NCBI RefSeq assembly: GCF_001458395.1
Contig: NZ_CYSR01000030.1
Coordinates: 62,001-126,000, forward strand
From: Leisingera aquaemixtae
GTDB taxonomy: Bacteria > Pseudomonadota > Alphaproteobacteria > Rhodobacterales > Rhodobacteraceae
Length of the DNA: 64,000 nucleotides
Reading direction: 5' to 3'
Shown: piece after piece, positions 17,865-28,509 of the stretch
Layout: each line of letters opens with the position of its first letter
Numbering within the stretch: position 1 is the first letter of the stretch
Position numbers and translations under genes: made by a program
The notes under the pieces: generated by a model
Databases searched by the model: none
What the model was told of the DNA's origin: nothing
The model's input: only the letters and a program-made list of their open reading frames with translations

Positions 17865-18725
17865 TTAGGGGAGTGCCACCTGGTGCCAGTCCTTCATCCG
17901 GGCGCGGAACCAGCTGCGCTGGCGCTTGGCAAACCGACGGGTGGCGATGGCGGCGCGCTCTTCGGCTTCTGCCAGCGTAAGCTGGCCCCGGGCATAGCCC
18001 ATCAGCTCCGGCACGCCGATCGCCTTGCAGGAGGGCAGGGCGGGGTCGTAGCGGTCCTGCATCGCCTCAATCTCCGCCATTGCGCCCTGATCCAGCATCA
18101 GGCCGAACCGTTTGCGGATGCGGGCCTCCAGCCAGTCCTTACCGGAGTTCAGCACCATTGCTGTGCAGCGGGACAGCGGCAGCGCCGGGGCAGGGGTGTC
18201 GTCCTGCCAGCTGGCCAGCGGCCGCCCGGTGGCCTTCAGCACCTCCCAGGCGCGCTGCACCCGGGCACGGTTCTGCAGGTCGATGCGGCTGGCGGTTTTG
18301 GGGTCCAGCTCTGCCCGCAGCACCTCCAGCGGCAGGGCGTCGCCTTCTGCCCGCACTGCGGCCGGCGTGGGCGGGATGTCGGCCATGCCTTCGGTCAGGG
18401 CGGTAAAGTACAGGCCGGTGCCGCCGACGATAATCGGCCGCTCCGGCCCGTCCAGCAGCGGCAGCACCTCGCGCAGCCAATGGCCGGCGGAATATTCGGC
18501 GTCATAGGCCACATGGCCATACAGCGCGTGCGGCGCCCGAGCCTCCTCCTCAGCCGAGGGGCGGGCGGTGATCACCCGCCAGCAGTCATAGACCTGGCTG
18601 GCGTCGGCGTTGACGATAACACCGCCCTGGCGCGCGGCAATTTCCAGCGCCAGCGCGGATTTCCCGGAGGCGGTGGGGCCTGCAATCAGCACAGGCAAAT
18701 CCGGGTCGGTGTCGGGCAGGGTCAT
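17865..18725 (-). CDS. miaA: tRNA dimethylallyltransferase
   Basis: Adds the dimethylallyl group to A37 of tRNAs reading UNN codons. The 286-residue form starts at the ATG at 18725: [17 protein letters not shown] gives the P-loop. Further motifs are [20 protein letters not shown] (substrate-binding Asp), [31 protein letters not shown] and KRQRSWFR. An in-frame extension to 18836 would run almost to the pyrH start and lacks family similarity. It is divergent from pyrH. Confidence 0.93.
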   Translation of the reverse strand: MTLPDTDPDLPVLIAGPTASGKSALALEIAARQGGVIVNADASQVYDCWRVITARPSAEEEARAPHALYGHVAYDAEYSAGHWLREVLPLLDGPERPIIVGGTGLYFTALTEGMADIPPTPAAVRAEGDALPLEVLRAELDPKTASRIDLQNRARVQRAWEVLKATGRPLASWQDDTPAPALPLSRCTAMVLNSGKDWLEARIRKRFGLMLDQGAMAEIEAMQDRYDPALPSCKAIGVPELMGYARGQLTLAEAEERAAIATRRFAKRQRSWFRARMKDWHQVALP

Positions 18726-18853
18726 GCGGGTGCGGTCCGTTTCCAAGGCCGGTTCCGCAATTCTCGGCGGAAACCGCGCTGCGCGGATTGAAACCGGCAG
18801 CGAATTACTCCATTTTGCGCGCAAATTAACCCTCACATCTTCTGGAGCGCAAC

Positions 18854-19603
18854 ATGCCTCAACCGCAAGACAAGCCGGATCTGGATCCGGCCGCCGCCTA
18901 TAAACGCGTCATGCTGAAAATTTCCGGCGAGGCATTGATGGGCGACCAGGGGTTCGGCCTGCACCCGCCGACCGTGCAGCGCATCGCCCGCGAGGTGAAA
19001 TCGGTGCGCGACATGGGGGTCGAGATCTGCATGGTGATCGGCGGCGGCAACATCTTCCGCGGGCTGTCCGGTTCGGCCCAGGGGATGGAGCGCACCACCG
19101 CCGACTACATGGGGATGCTGGCCACGGTGATGAACGCGCTGGCGATGCAGTCGGCGCTGGAGGGCATGGGCGTCTTCACCCGGGTGATCTCGGCGATCCG
19201 CATGGATGAGGTGGCGGAACCCTATATCCGCCGCCGCGCCGTGCGCCACCTGGAGAAGAAACGGGTCTGCATCTTTGCGGCCGGCACCGGCAACCCCTAT
19301 TTCACCACCGACACCGCCGCGACCCTGCGCGCCAACGAGATGGCCTGCGAGGCGATCTTCATGGGCAAGAACGGCGTCGACGGCGTCTATGACAAGGACC
19401 CCAAGGTGCACCCCGATGCGGTGCGGTATGATGAAATCAGCTATGATGATGTCTTTGCCAAGCGGCTGAAGGTGATGGATGCCTCCGCCATTGCCCTGGC
19501 GCGCGACAACAACCTGCCGCTGATCGTGTTCCCGCTGGATGAGCCGGGCGGCTTCCGCGGTATCCTGTCGGGCAAGGGGACCTACACCAAGGTCCAGGGC
19601 TAA
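18854..19603 (+). CDS. pyrH: Uridylate (UMP) kinase
   Basis: Phosphorylates UMP to UDP; a hexameric amino-acid-kinase-family enzyme. The 249 residues include [42 protein letters not shown] and [15 protein letters not shown], all PyrH hallmarks. The start at 18854 is preceded by GGAG at 9 bases. A strong terminator follows, so pyrH is partly insulated from frr although gene order is conserved. Confidence 0.97.
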   Translation: MPQPQDKPDLDPAAAYKRVMLKISGEALMGDQGFGLHPPTVQRIAREVKSVRDMGVEICMVIGGGNIFRGLSGSAQGMERTTADYMGMLATVMNALAMQSALEGMGVFTRVISAIRMDEVAEPYIRRRAVRHLEKKRVCIFAAGTGNPYFTTDTAATLRANEMACEAIFMGKNGVDGVYDKDPKVHPDAVRYDEISYDDVFAKRLKVMDASAIALARDNNLPLIVFPLDEPGGFRGILSGKGTYTKVQG

Positions 19604-19629
19604 ACGCCCGCAGCCTTGATGAAATCCGG

Positions 19630-19661
19630 ACGCGGGCCAGCGATTTGGCCCGCGTTTTTTA
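19630..19661 (+). terminator. Rho-independent terminator after pyrH
   Basis: ACGCGGGCCA, six-base loop, TGGCCCGCGT followed by TTTTTT. The remaining 240 bases before frr hold no gene that I can support. Confidence 0.9.
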
Positions 19662-19901
19662 TCCTGCCGCCAGTAACGCTCTGCGCCCAGGCCCCAGCAG
19701 GCCGCATTCTGCCCGCGCGCCGCCGCAGCAATCGCAGGAAAAACGCGGCGGGCGGGCTATTTGGAGGGATGCGGGAGCAGGCGCCGGGGCTCCGCTTTGG
19801 GCGGGAAGTTGCGGCAAATCCTCCCCATGATCGCTATACATCAGCCTTCCAATGGCTTATGAGCCAAGTGAAGACCGCCTCAGATAAGGGGAGAGAGCAG
19901 C

Positions 19902-20465
19902 ATGTCTGATGAATTTGAACTGGATACCGACGATCTGAAACGCCGCATGGATGGCGCCATGGCCAATCTGCGCACCGAATTTGCCTCCCTGCGCACCGGC
20001 CGGGCCTCGGCCTCGATGCTGGAGCCGGTGATGGTGGATGCCTATGGCGCGATGACGCCGATCAACCAGGTCGGCACCGTCAACGTGCCGGAGCCGCGCA
20101 TGGTTACCATCAACGTCTGGGACAAGGGCCTGGTCGGCAAGGTGGAGAAGGCGATCCGCGAATCCGGCCTGGGCATCAACCCGCAGCTCAACGGCACCAT
20201 CATCATGCTGCCAATCCCGGAGCTGAACGAGGAACGCCGCCGCGAGCTGACCAAGGTGGCCGGCCAGTACGCCGAGCACGCCCGCGTGTCGATCCGCAAC
20301 GTCCGCCGCGACGGCATGGACCAGATCAAGAAGGCCAAGACCGACGGCATGTCGGAAGACGATCAGAAGTTCTGGGAAGCCGAGGTGCAGGAGCTGACCG
20401 ACAAGATGATCAAGCATGTGGACGAGGCGCTTGAGACCAAGCAAGCCGAGATCATGCAGGTCTGA
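19902..20465 (+). CDS. frr: Ribosome recycling factor
   Basis: With EF-G, splits post-termination ribosomes. Of 187 residues, the N-terminal three-helix bundle arm ([26 protein letters not shown]) is joined to the beta-rich domain containing [28 protein letters not shown], and the bundle closes with [28 protein letters not shown] precedes the ATG. It is the first gene of the envelope-biogenesis cluster, 9 bases before uppS. Confidence 0.97.
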   Translation: MSDEFELDTDDLKRRMDGAMANLRTEFASLRTGRASASMLEPVMVDAYGAMTPINQVGTVNVPEPRMVTINVWDKGLVGKVEKAIRESGLGINPQLNGTIIMLPIPELNEERRRELTKVAGQYAEHARVSIRNVRRDGMDQIKKAKTDGMSEDDQKFWEAEVQELTDKMIKHVDEALETKQAEIMQV

Positions 20466-20474
20466 CGACGCATT

Positions 20475-21229
<755 letters not shown>

Positions 21230-21233
<4 letters not shown>

Positions 21234-22006
21234 GCGCTGACAGGGGCCGCTGGGCCGACCTTCTGCCGCGGGTTCTGTCGGCCATCGTGATGGTCCTGGC
21301 GGGCGGCTATGCCGTCTGGGCCGGCGGGCTGGTGTTTGATGCGGCGATCGCGCTGTGCTGCGGCGGCATGATCTGGGAACTGGTGCGGATGCTGGCGCCG
21401 GACCGCGGCGGCCTTGCGCTGCAGCTTGGCGCGGTTTCTGCCGTGGCGGTTCTGCTGGCGTCCCTCTTGCCGGTGATCTGGGTGGTGCCCTTGCTGGCGG
21501 CGCCGGTTGCGGCCGGGTTCAGTCAGTTCGATCGCAACCGCCATTATTTCTCCGGCTGCGCGATCTGGGTGCTGTTTGCCGGCTTCGGCTTTATCTGGCT
21601 GCGCGGCCAGATGGGGATCGAATGGATGCTGTGGCTCATTGGCATCGTGGTGGCGACCGATGTGGCGGGCTACTTCGCGGGCAAGGCGATTGGCGGGCCC
21701 AAGTTCTGGCCGCGGGTCAGCCCCAAGAAAACCTGGAGCGGCACCGCCGCCGGCTGGCTGGCCGCTGCGCTGGTGGGGGCGGTGTTTGCCGCGCAAGAGG
21801 GTCTGGGCTTTGGCATCGTGGTGCTGTCGGTGCTGCTGTCGATGGCCAGCCAGGCTGGCGATGTCGCGGAAAGCGCGCTGAAGCGGAAGATGGGCGTCAA
21901 GGATTCCAGCGCGCTGATTCCGGGCCACGGCGGGCTGTTCGACCGGTTCGACGGGATGCTGGGCGCTGCGGCCATGTTCCTGGCCGTGACCGCCATCTGG
22001 GGATAA
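21230..22006 (+). CDS. cdsA: Phosphatidate cytidylyltransferase
   Basis: Makes CDP-diacylglycerol for all phospholipids, including the phosphatidylserine used by Psd encoded at 45 kb. The 258-residue polytopic protein ends with the CdsA signature: VGAVFAAQ, SMASQAGDVAESALKRKMGVKDSSALIPGHGGLFDRFDGML. The start overlaps the uppS stop by ATGA; longer in-frame starts lie inside uppS and are not needed. Confidence 0.94.
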
Positions 22007-22022
22007 CCAGGCAGGAAATATT

Positions 22023-23195
22023 ATGCGGAAAGTCTCGATTTTCGGCGCTACCGGGTCGATTGGGCAGAACACCATCGACCTGATCCGGCGCGCGCCGGGT
22101 GCCTATGACGTGGTGGCCCTGACCGGCGGCGCAAATATCGCGCGGCTGGCGGAAGATGCCATTGCGCTGCAGGCGGATGTGGCCGTCACCGCCTATGACG
22201 ACCGCCTGCCGGATCTGCGGGCGGCGCTGGCAGGCTCCGGCGTGGAGGCGGCCGCCGGGCAGGCGGCCCTGATCGAGGCAGCGGCGCGCCCGGCGGACTG
22301 GATCATGTCGGCCATCGTCGGCGCGGCCGGTCTGGCGCCGGGGCTGGAGGCGCTGAAACACGGCACCACCCTGGCGCTGGCCAACAAGGAATCGCTGGTT
22401 TGCGCGGGCCGGCTGCTGCTGGAGACGGCCGAGAAGCACGGCGCCCGGCTGCTGCCGGTGGACAGCGAGCATTCGGCGGTGTTTCAGGGCCTCGTCGGAG
22501 AAGACATCGAAGCCGTCGAACGGATCGTCATCACCGCCTCCGGCGGCGCGTTCCGCGATTGGCCGCTGGAGGATCTGCCCAAGGCGACCCTGGCGCAGGC
22601 GTCCTCGCATCCCAACTGGGACATGGGGCAGCGGATTACCATCGACAGCGCGTCGATGTTCAATAAGGCGCTGGAAGTCATTGAAACCCGGGAATACTTT
22701 GGCGTCCGCCCGGACCAGATCGAGGTGCTGGTGCATCCCGAATCCCTGGTTCATGCGCTGGTCGGCTTCAACGACGGGGCGCTGATGGCGCATCTGGGGG
22801 CCGCCGACATGCGGCACGCCATCGGCTATGCGCTGCATTGGCCGGACCGCCAGCACTTGCCGGTGGAGCGGCTGGACCTCGCCCGCATCGGCCAGCTGAA
22901 TTTCCGCGCCCCGGACCCCGCCCGCTATCCGGCGCTGCGGCTGGCCTACGAGGTGATGGAGCGCGGCGGCATGATGGGCGCCGCCTTCAATGCCGCCAAG
23001 GAACAGGCGCTGGACGCGTTCATCGCAGGCCGCATCCGTTTCACCGGCATGGCGGCAGTAACCGAAGCCGTGCTGGAGCGTTTCGCGGCAGAGAGCAGCC
23101 TGATTGATGCTGCAATGACACTTGATAACGTGACCCGGGTTGACCATCTCGCACGGCAAGAGGCTGCCAGGGCCGTAGAAAAACAAATAGGGTAG
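22023..23195 (+). CDS. dxr: 1-deoxy-D-xylulose 5-phosphate reductoisomerase
   Basis: Second step of the MEP isoprenoid pathway (NADPH dependent). The 390 residues include the nucleotide-binding start KVSIFGATGSIGQNTIDL, LANKESLVCAG, LPVDSEHSAVFQ (metal ligands), TASGGAFRD, HPNWDMGQRITIDSASMFNKALEVIE and the VLVHPESLVHALV segment. AGGAA precedes the ATG. It supplies precursors used by UppS and MiaA. Confidence 0.96.
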   Translation: MRKVSIFGATGSIGQNTIDLIRRAPGAYDVVALTGGANIARLAEDAIALQADVAVTAYDDRLPDLRAALAGSGVEAAAGQAALIEAAARPADWIMSAIVGAAGLAPGLEALKHGTTLALANKESLVCAGRLLLETAEKHGARLLPVDSEHSAVFQGLVGEDIEAVERIVITASGGAFRDWPLEDLPKATLAQASSHPNWDMGQRITIDSASMFNKALEVIETREYFGVRPDQIEVLVHPESLVHALVGFNDGALMAHLGAADMRHAIGYALHWPDRQHLPVERLDLARIGQLNFRAPDPARYPALRLAYEVMERGGMMGAAFNAAKEQALDAFIAGRIRFTGMAAVTEAVLERFAAESSLIDAAMTLDNVTRVDHLARQEAARAVEKQIG

Positions 23196-23199
23196 ATCT

Positions 23200-24549
23200 T
23201 TGGACATTTTGGCTTTTGTCCCGCAGTTTGGCGGTTTTCTTTATACGATCGCCAGCTTTGTCGTCGCGCTGTCGGTGATTGTGGCTGTGCATGAGTACGG
23301 CCACTACATCGTCGGCCGCTGGTCGGGCATTCACGCAGAAGTGTTCTCCCTCGGGTTCGGCCCGGTGCTTTGGAGCCGGGTGGACAGGCACGGCACCCGC
23401 TGGCAGATCGCGGCGCTGCCTTTTGGCGGCTATGTGAAGTTTCTGGGCGATGCCGATGCGGCCTCTGGCAAGGATGCCGAGGCGATGCAGGCGGCCGCCG
23501 AGGACCCGGCGGCGCTGCGCCGGACCATGCATGGTGCGCCCCTGTGGGCCCGCTCGGCAACGGTTGCGGCCGGCCCTTTGTTCAACTTCGTGATGTCGGC
23601 CATCATCTTTGCCGCCGTGGCGATGTCGCAGGGGGTGATGCGCGATCCGCTGACCGTCGGGGACATGGCGCCGCTGGCCGGTGTTGAAAACGGTCTGCAG
23701 CAGGGGGATGAGCTGATCTCCGCAGGCGGCCTGCCGGTGCCGAGCTATCTGGACACCGAAGCCTGGGAAGATTTCCGCACGGCACTGCCGCAGCAGCAAC
23801 CGCTGGACTATCAGGTGCGCCGCGACGGCGCGGAGCTCAGCGTCAGCGGCCCGTATCTGTACCCCCCGTATGTGCGCGGCGTGGTGCCGCGCAGCGCGGC
23901 TTCGGATGCCGGGCTGCAGCCGGATGACCTGATCGTCTCGGTGGACGGCACATCGCTGGTGTCTTTTGATCAGCTGAAGGAGCTTGTCGAAGCGGCGGAC
24001 GGCAAGGTGCTGGTGCTGGATGTGCTGCGCGACGGCGAAACGGTCGAGATGGCCCTGGCGCCGCGGCGCACGGATGAGCCGCTGCCCGACGGCGGTTTTG
24101 CCACCCGCTGGCGGATCGGCATTATTGGCGGGCTGGCGTTTGAGCCGGCCACCGACAAGGCCGGGCTGGGCGAGTCGCTGGCGGCGGGCGCTTACCAGGT
24201 CTGGGCCGTGGTCGGCACGTCCCTGTCGGGTCTGAAGCACATGATCACCGGCGCCATCAGCACCTGCAACCTGTCCGGGCCGATCGGCATTGCCGAAACC
24301 TCGGGCGCGATGGCCAGCCAGGGCGCGGAAAGCTTCATCCGCTTCATTGCGGTGCTGTCCACCGCGGTGGGGCTGTTGAACCTGTTCCCGGTGCCGGCGC
24401 TGGATGGCGGCCACCTGATGTTTTACGCCTATGAGGCCGTGGCGGGCCGTCCGCCCAGCGACCGGGCGGTGCGGGTGCTGATGTCGCTTGGCATTGCCAT
24501 CGTGCTGTCGCTGATGGTGTTCGCGCTTGGCAACGACCTGTTCTGCTGA
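23200..24549 (+). CDS. rseP: Site-2 intramembrane metalloprotease (RseP/MmpA type)
   Basis: A 449-residue membrane protease that cleaves substrates within the bilayer (anti-sigma factors or polarity proteins). It has HEYGH at residues 31-35 in the first TM helix, a PDZ region with the second PDZ around 215-280 (RSAASDAGLQPDDLIVSVDG), and the second zinc motif in LFPVPALDGGHLMFYAYEA. The only reasonable start is the TTG at 23200, with AGGG upstream, four bases after the dxr stop. Confidence 0.93.
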   Translation: MDILAFVPQFGGFLYTIASFVVALSVIVAVHEYGHYIVGRWSGIHAEVFSLGFGPVLWSRVDRHGTRWQIAALPFGGYVKFLGDADAASGKDAEAMQAAAEDPAALRRTMHGAPLWARSATVAAGPLFNFVMSAIIFAAVAMSQGVMRDPLTVGDMAPLAGVENGLQQGDELISAGGLPVPSYLDTEAWEDFRTALPQQQPLDYQVRRDGAELSVSGPYLYPPYVRGVVPRSAASDAGLQPDDLIVSVDGTSLVSFDQLKELVEAADGKVLVLDVLRDGETVEMALAPRRTDEPLPDGGFATRWRIGIIGGLAFEPATDKAGLGESLAAGAYQVWAVVGTSLSGLKHMITGAISTCNLSGPIGIAETSGAMASQGAESFIRFIAVLSTAVGLLNLFPVPALDGGHLMFYAYEAVAGRPPSDRAVRVLMSLGIAIVLSLMVFALGNDLFC

Positions 24550-24688
24550 GCGGGCAGGCAGCAGCGCCAAGGGGCGGCCACAGTGCCGCCCAACTGCCGC
24601 CACATTCCCCCGTTAACGATTTATCAATCCGCGCAGGCTGCGACAGCGCTGCCGCGCGGAGACGCAAACGTAAACTGGGGGATGACCG

Positions 24689-24814
24689 ATGCAGACACTC
24701 TCGCACTCTTACCGCGGCCTTGGCCTGCTGATGCGGCTGAACTGGGACCGGGCGCTGACCGGATTTGCCATCGTTGGCGCGCTGACCGCAGGCACCTGGC
24801 TCGCCACGTTGTGA
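24689..24814 (+). CDS. Small membrane peptide (41 aa)
   Basis: ATG at 24689, preceded by GGGGGA, opens MQTLSHSYRGLGLLMRLNWD followed by a hydrophobic segment (about residues 24-41, LTGFAIVGALTAGTWLATL). A perfect 11-bp hairpin follows 6 bases past the stop. The strong ribosome-binding site, positive-inside topology and following stem support a real gene between rseP and bamA. A longer frame over the same bases is Ala/Arg/Pro-rich and looks spurious. Function unknown. Confidence 0.65.
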   Translation: MQTLSHSYRGLGLLMRLNWDRALTGFAIVGALTAGTWLATL

Positions 24815-24820
24815 TTCCCG

Positions 24821-24851
24821 CAACCGGCGCGCAAGCCCGCCGCGCCGGTTG
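24821..24851 (+). terminator. Hairpin after the 41-aa gene (no T tract)
   Basis: Perfect 11-bp inverted repeat CAACCGGCGCG / CGCGCCGGTTG with a 9-base loop. No T run follows, so it may be an mRNA-stabilising stem or an imperfect terminator before bamA. Confidence 0.5.
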
Positions 24852-24942
24852 CCGCCAGAATGCGCCCCGATAGTTTTGACAAGCGCTTTCAAACCCGGTA
24901 CGCACTTGCCAAAGCTGCTATAATAATCGGGTTGTAAAAAAG

Positions 24943-27345
24943 ATGGTTTGGGGGAAAGTTACAGGCAAGTCCTGTGGTGAGCGTAAGTCGGGCATCAATA
25001 TCTTGTACCGGAAAGTTTCTGCCATTTCTCTGGCAGTTGCGCTGGGTTACGCCCTGGCGCCGCTGCCGGCGGAGGCGCAAAGCTACCGCTTCAATTCGGT
25101 GCAGGTGGAGGGCAATCAGCGGATTCAGACCTCCACTGTTGTCGCCTATACCGGCATCGAGCGCGGCCAGACGGTCAGCGCAGGCGAGCTGAACGATGCT
25201 TACCAGCGCATTCTTGACAGTGGCGTATTTGAAACAGTGGAAATCGTGCCGCGCGGCAGCACGCTGGTGATCAAGGTCACCGAGTTCCCGACCATCAACC
25301 AGATCAGTTTCGAGGGCAACCGCCGCCTCAAGGACGACGCGCTGAGCGACATCATCGAGTCCGCACCGCGCCGGGTGTTCAGCCCCTCGCAGGCAGAGCG
25401 CGATGCGGCGCTGATTGCCGAAGCCTACAGCGTGCAGGGCCGTCTGGCCTCCCGCGTGACCCCGCGCATCATCCGCCGCAGCAATAACCGCGTCGACCTG
25501 GTGTTCGAGATTTCCGAAGGCGAAACCATCGAGGTGGAGCGCGTGTCGTTCACCGGCAACCGGGTCTATTCCGACCGCCGACTGCGGCGGATTCTGGAAA
25601 CCAAGCAGGCCGGTCTGCTGCGCACCTTCATCCGCTCTGACACCCTGATCGAAGACCGTCTGGAATTCGACAAGCAGGTTCTGCGTGATTTCTACCTGTC
25701 GCGCGGCTATGTGGATTTCCGCGTCAACAGCGCCAACGCCGAAGTCACGCAGGAGCGTGACGCGGTGTTCCTGGTGGTGGATGTGACCGAGGGCCAGCAG
25801 TTCCGCTTCGGCAACATCACGGTGACCAGCGAAATGCCGGAAGCCGACGCCGACCTGTTCCAGTCCACCCTGAAAATCCGTCCCGGTGTGGTCTATTCGC
25901 CGACCCTGGTCGAAAACGCGATCGACCGGATGGAAGGTCTGGCCGTCCGCAACGAGATCGACTTTCTGCGGGTCGAACCGCGGGTTACCCGCAACGAACG
26001 GAACCTGACCCTGGATATCGAATTCGTGCTGACCCGCGGGCCGCGGGTCTTCGTTGAGCGGATCGACATCGAAGGCAACACCACCACGCTCGACCGGGTG
26101 GTCCGCCAGCAGTTCCGGTCTGTCGAAGGCGACCCGTTCAACCCGCGCTCGATCCGCAACAGCGCCGAGCGGATCCGGGCTCTGGGCTACTTTGCCAATG
26201 CCGATGTCGAGACCCGCGAGGGCAGCTCTTCGGATCAGGTCATTGTCGACGTGGACGTCGAGGAACAGCCGACCGGTTCGCTGAACCTCGGCGGCGCCTA
26301 CTCGGTTACCGATGGTTTCGGGGTCAGCGTCGGTCTGACCGAAAACAACTTCCTGGGCCGCGGACAGCGGCTGTCGTTCAATATCGCGACGGCGACGGAA
26401 TCGGACTCCTACGTCCTGGGCTTCACCGAACCCTATCTGCTGGGGCGGGAGCTGAAGTTCGACCTGGACCTGGGGCTGAACGAAACCGATTCCAGCTTCT
26501 CGGAGTACAAGACCAAACGCGTCTTCTTCCGCCCGGCGCTGACCTTCAACACGGGCGAGGATTCGTCGCTGCAGGTCCGCTACACCTGGGACTCGGACGA
26601 GATGCTGTTCGATGATGATGACACCAACCAGAATCTGGCTGGCCCGGTCATCCGTAGCGAAATCGCGCAGGGCGAACAGACTGCCAGCGCTTTCGGGGTC
26701 ACCTACCGCTATGACAGCCGTCTGACCGGCCTTGACCCCAATGCAGGCTTCCTGGTCGAAATCGGTGCCGACTACGCCGGGCTTGGCGGCGACTCTGAGT
26801 ATATCAAGGCGACCACCAAGCTTGTCGCGCAGCGCCGGATCTGGAATGAGGAAGTCACGATCCGCGCAACCCTTGAAGCAGGGGCGTTCCAATGGGAAGG
26901 CGGCGGCAACAGCCGCACGATTGACCGTTTCGTTCTGACCCCCTCTGTGATGCGGGGCTTTGAACCTGGCGGTATCGGGCCGCGGGATCAGACTGACGGA
27001 AACCCGAATGGGGGAAATTATAATGATTTCCTCGGCGGCAACTATTATGCGGTGGCGCGCTTCGATGCGGAGTTCCCGCTGGGCCTGCCGGAAGAACTGG
27101 GTCTGCGCGGCGGCCTGTTCTATGACGTCGGCGGCCTTTGGGGGCTGCAGAATGTCAACACGGCAGGGCTGAACTCCGGAAACGGAATCGTGGGACGTGA
27201 CAGGTCCTTCCGTCACGTAGTCGGCTTCTCGCTCTTGTGGACCACCGGCTTTGGCCCGCTGCGGTTCAACTTCTCCAAAGCCCTCAAGAAAGAGGACTTT
27301 GACGAGGAGCAGGCCTTCGACCTGACCCTGCAGGCGAGGTTCTGA
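24943..27345 (+). CDS. bamA: Outer-membrane protein assembly factor BamA
   Basis: Omp85 protein that inserts beta-barrels into the outer membrane. It has 800 residues: a somewhat long signal region (cleavage after PAEA, about residue 45), five POTRA domains (to about 420; FNSVQVEGNQRIQTSTV and FVERIDIEGNTTTLDRVVRQQF are POTRA starts) and a 16-strand barrel with the conserved VMRGFEPGGIGPRD lid-lock region and the C-terminal strand ending LTLQARF. An internal TTG at 25003 would give a shorter signal peptide. Confidence 0.95.
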   Translation: MVWGKVTGKSCGERKSGINILYRKVSAISLAVALGYALAPLPAEAQSYRFNSVQVEGNQRIQTSTVVAYTGIERGQTVSAGELNDAYQRILDSGVFETVEIVPRGSTLVIKVTEFPTINQISFEGNRRLKDDALSDIIESAPRRVFSPSQAERDAALIAEAYSVQGRLASRVTPRIIRRSNNRVDLVFEISEGETIEVERVSFTGNRVYSDRRLRRILETKQAGLLRTFIRSDTLIEDRLEFDKQVLRDFYLSRGYVDFRVNSANAEVTQERDAVFLVVDVTEGQQFRFGNITVTSEMPEADADLFQSTLKIRPGVVYSPTLVENAIDRMEGLAVRNEIDFLRVEPRVTRNERNLTLDIEFVLTRGPRVFVERIDIEGNTTTLDRVVRQQFRSVEGDPFNPRSIRNSAERIRALGYFANADVETREGSSSDQVIVDVDVEEQPTGSLNLGGAYSVTDGFGVSVGLTENNFLGRGQRLSFNIATATESDSYVLGFTEPYLLGRELKFDLDLGLNETDSSFSEYKTKRVFFRPALTFNTGEDSSLQVRYTWDSDEMLFDDDDTNQNLAGPVIRSEIAQGEQTASAFGVTYRYDSRLTGLDPNAGFLVEIGADYAGLGGDSEYIKATTKLVAQRRIWNEEVTIRATLEAGAFQWEGGGNSRTIDRFVLTPSVMRGFEPGGIGPRDQTDGNPNGGNYNDFLGGNYYAVARFDAEFPLGLPEELGLRGGLFYDVGGLWGLQNVNTAGLNSGNGIVGRDRSFRHVVGFSLLWTTGFGPLRFNFSKALKKEDFDEEQAFDLTLQARF

Positions 27346-27349
27346 TCTG

Positions 27350-27964
27350 GTGCGGCAGCAGGCTCCCGGCGGTTGGGCAGCGCGCGGTTTTGCCGTGGCG
27401 CTGGCCTGTTTCGGGGCTGCTCCCGCTATTGCGCAGGACACCGCGCAGCCGGCGCCGGGACAGGGGCGCGGTTACCAGTTGGGGCTGCCGCAAAGCGGCA
27501 TCCTCACCATTCAGCCTGAGCGGCTGTTCTCCGAAAGCGCCTTTGGCCAGCGGGTTGAGCGGGAGATGGAGGCGGAAGGCGCGGTGCTGACCGCCGAAAA
27601 CCGCCGGATTGAGGCCGAACTGCGCCGCGAGGAACTGGAGCTGACGGAGCGCCGCAGCGGGATGGAGCCGCAGGCGTTCCGCGCGCTGGCCGATGCCTTT
27701 GATCAGAAAGTGCAGGACACCCGCCGCCGTCAGGAGCAGAAACTGCGCGAAATCACGCAGATGGGCGAAGAGGCCCGGCGCGAGTTCATCAGCGCCTCGC
27801 TGCCGGTGCTGCAGCAGATCCTGCGAGAGACCGGGGCCGGCGCAATTCTCGATCACGCCTCGGTGTTCCTGAGCGCGGATGCCGCCGACATCACCAGCCT
27901 GGCAATCGCCCGGGTCGATGCGGTGCTGGGGGATGGTGCGGCGCAAGAGGATGGCGATCGCTGA
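27350..27964 (+). CDS. skp: OmpH/Skp-family periplasmic chaperone
   Basis: A 204-residue holdase for outer-membrane proteins. The signal peptide ends ...ACFGAAPAIAQD. The body starts with the family's ILTIQPERLFSESAFGQRVEREME and is followed by a long charged coiled coil (EAELRREELELTERRSGM...QDTRRRQEQKLREI). The start is GTG at 27350, 5 bases after the bamA stop, with GAGG upstream. Its position directly after bamA matches the usual gene order. Confidence 0.9.
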   Translation: MRQQAPGGWAARGFAVALACFGAAPAIAQDTAQPAPGQGRGYQLGLPQSGILTIQPERLFSESAFGQRVEREMEAEGAVLTAENRRIEAELRREELELTERRSGMEPQAFRALADAFDQKVQDTRRRQEQKLREITQMGEEARREFISASLPVLQQILRETGAGAILDHASVFLSADAADITSLAIARVDAVLGDGAAQEDGDR

Positions 27965-28039
27965 GCCGGCGAACTTGCCCAAACGCCGCCTGCTTGCTAG
28001 GGACGGCGCAGCACATTTGAAGAATATGGGAAACCAAGC

Positions 28040-28507
28040 ATGATCACCGAGCTGCAAAGCGCTGACATTCACCTGATCCAGCGGATCCTGCCGCACCGTT
28101 ACCCGTTCCTGCTGGTCGACAAGGTGGTCGATATCGACAGCTACAAATCGGCCCGCGGCATCAAGAATGTCACCATGAACGAGCCGCACTTCCAGGGCCA
28201 TTTCCCGGGCACGCCGATCATGCCGGGCGTCACCATCGTCGAGGCGATGGCGCAGACTGCGGGCGTCATGCTGGGGGTTGGCATGGATATGGTCGACACC
28301 AATCTGCTGATCTATTTCATGAACATCGACAAGTGCAAATTCCGCCGCAAGGTGGTGCCGGGCGATGTGCTGGAAATGCATGTGGAGACCCTGCGCGGCA
28401 AGCCGGGCGGCAAGATCTTCAAGTTCTCCGGCCGTGCCACCGTCGATGGCGAAGTGGCGGCCGAGGCCGAATTCTCGGCGATGGTCGACGTGCAGAAGGA
28501 CGGATAA
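28040..28507 (+). CDS. fabZ: 3-hydroxyacyl-ACP dehydratase
   Basis: Dehydrates beta-hydroxyacyl-ACP in fatty acid synthesis. The 155-residue hotdog protein has [13 protein letters not shown] and [20 protein letters not shown] (catalytic His; active-site Glu in VEAMAQ). It lies upstream of lpxA; FabZ and LpxA share the 3-hydroxyacyl-ACP pool, consistent with coupling of phospholipid and lipid A synthesis. Confidence 0.96.
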   Translation: MITELQSADIHLIQRILPHRYPFLLVDKVVDIDSYKSARGIKNVTMNEPHFQGHFPGTPIMPGVTIVEAMAQTAGVMLGVGMDMVDTNLLIYFMNIDKCKFRRKVVPGDVLEMHVETLRGKPGGKIFKFSGRATVDGEVAAEAEFSAMVDVQKDG

Positions 28508-28509
28508 GC

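Noticed and set aside
18726-18836. N-terminal extension of MiaA to 18836
   Set aside because: The extra 37 residues have no family similarity and would occupy the divergent promoter region with pyrH. The ATG at 18725 gives the standard N-terminus.
24583-24873. 96-codon frame between rseP and bamA
   Set aside because: Arg/Ala/Pro-rich with no ribosome-binding site. The 41-codon frame in another phase explains the region better.
24876-24924. TTGACA (24876) and TATAAT (24919) before bamA as a promoter
   Set aside because: The two hexamers are 37 bases apart, so they cannot be one sigma-70 promoter, and neither has a properly spaced partner.
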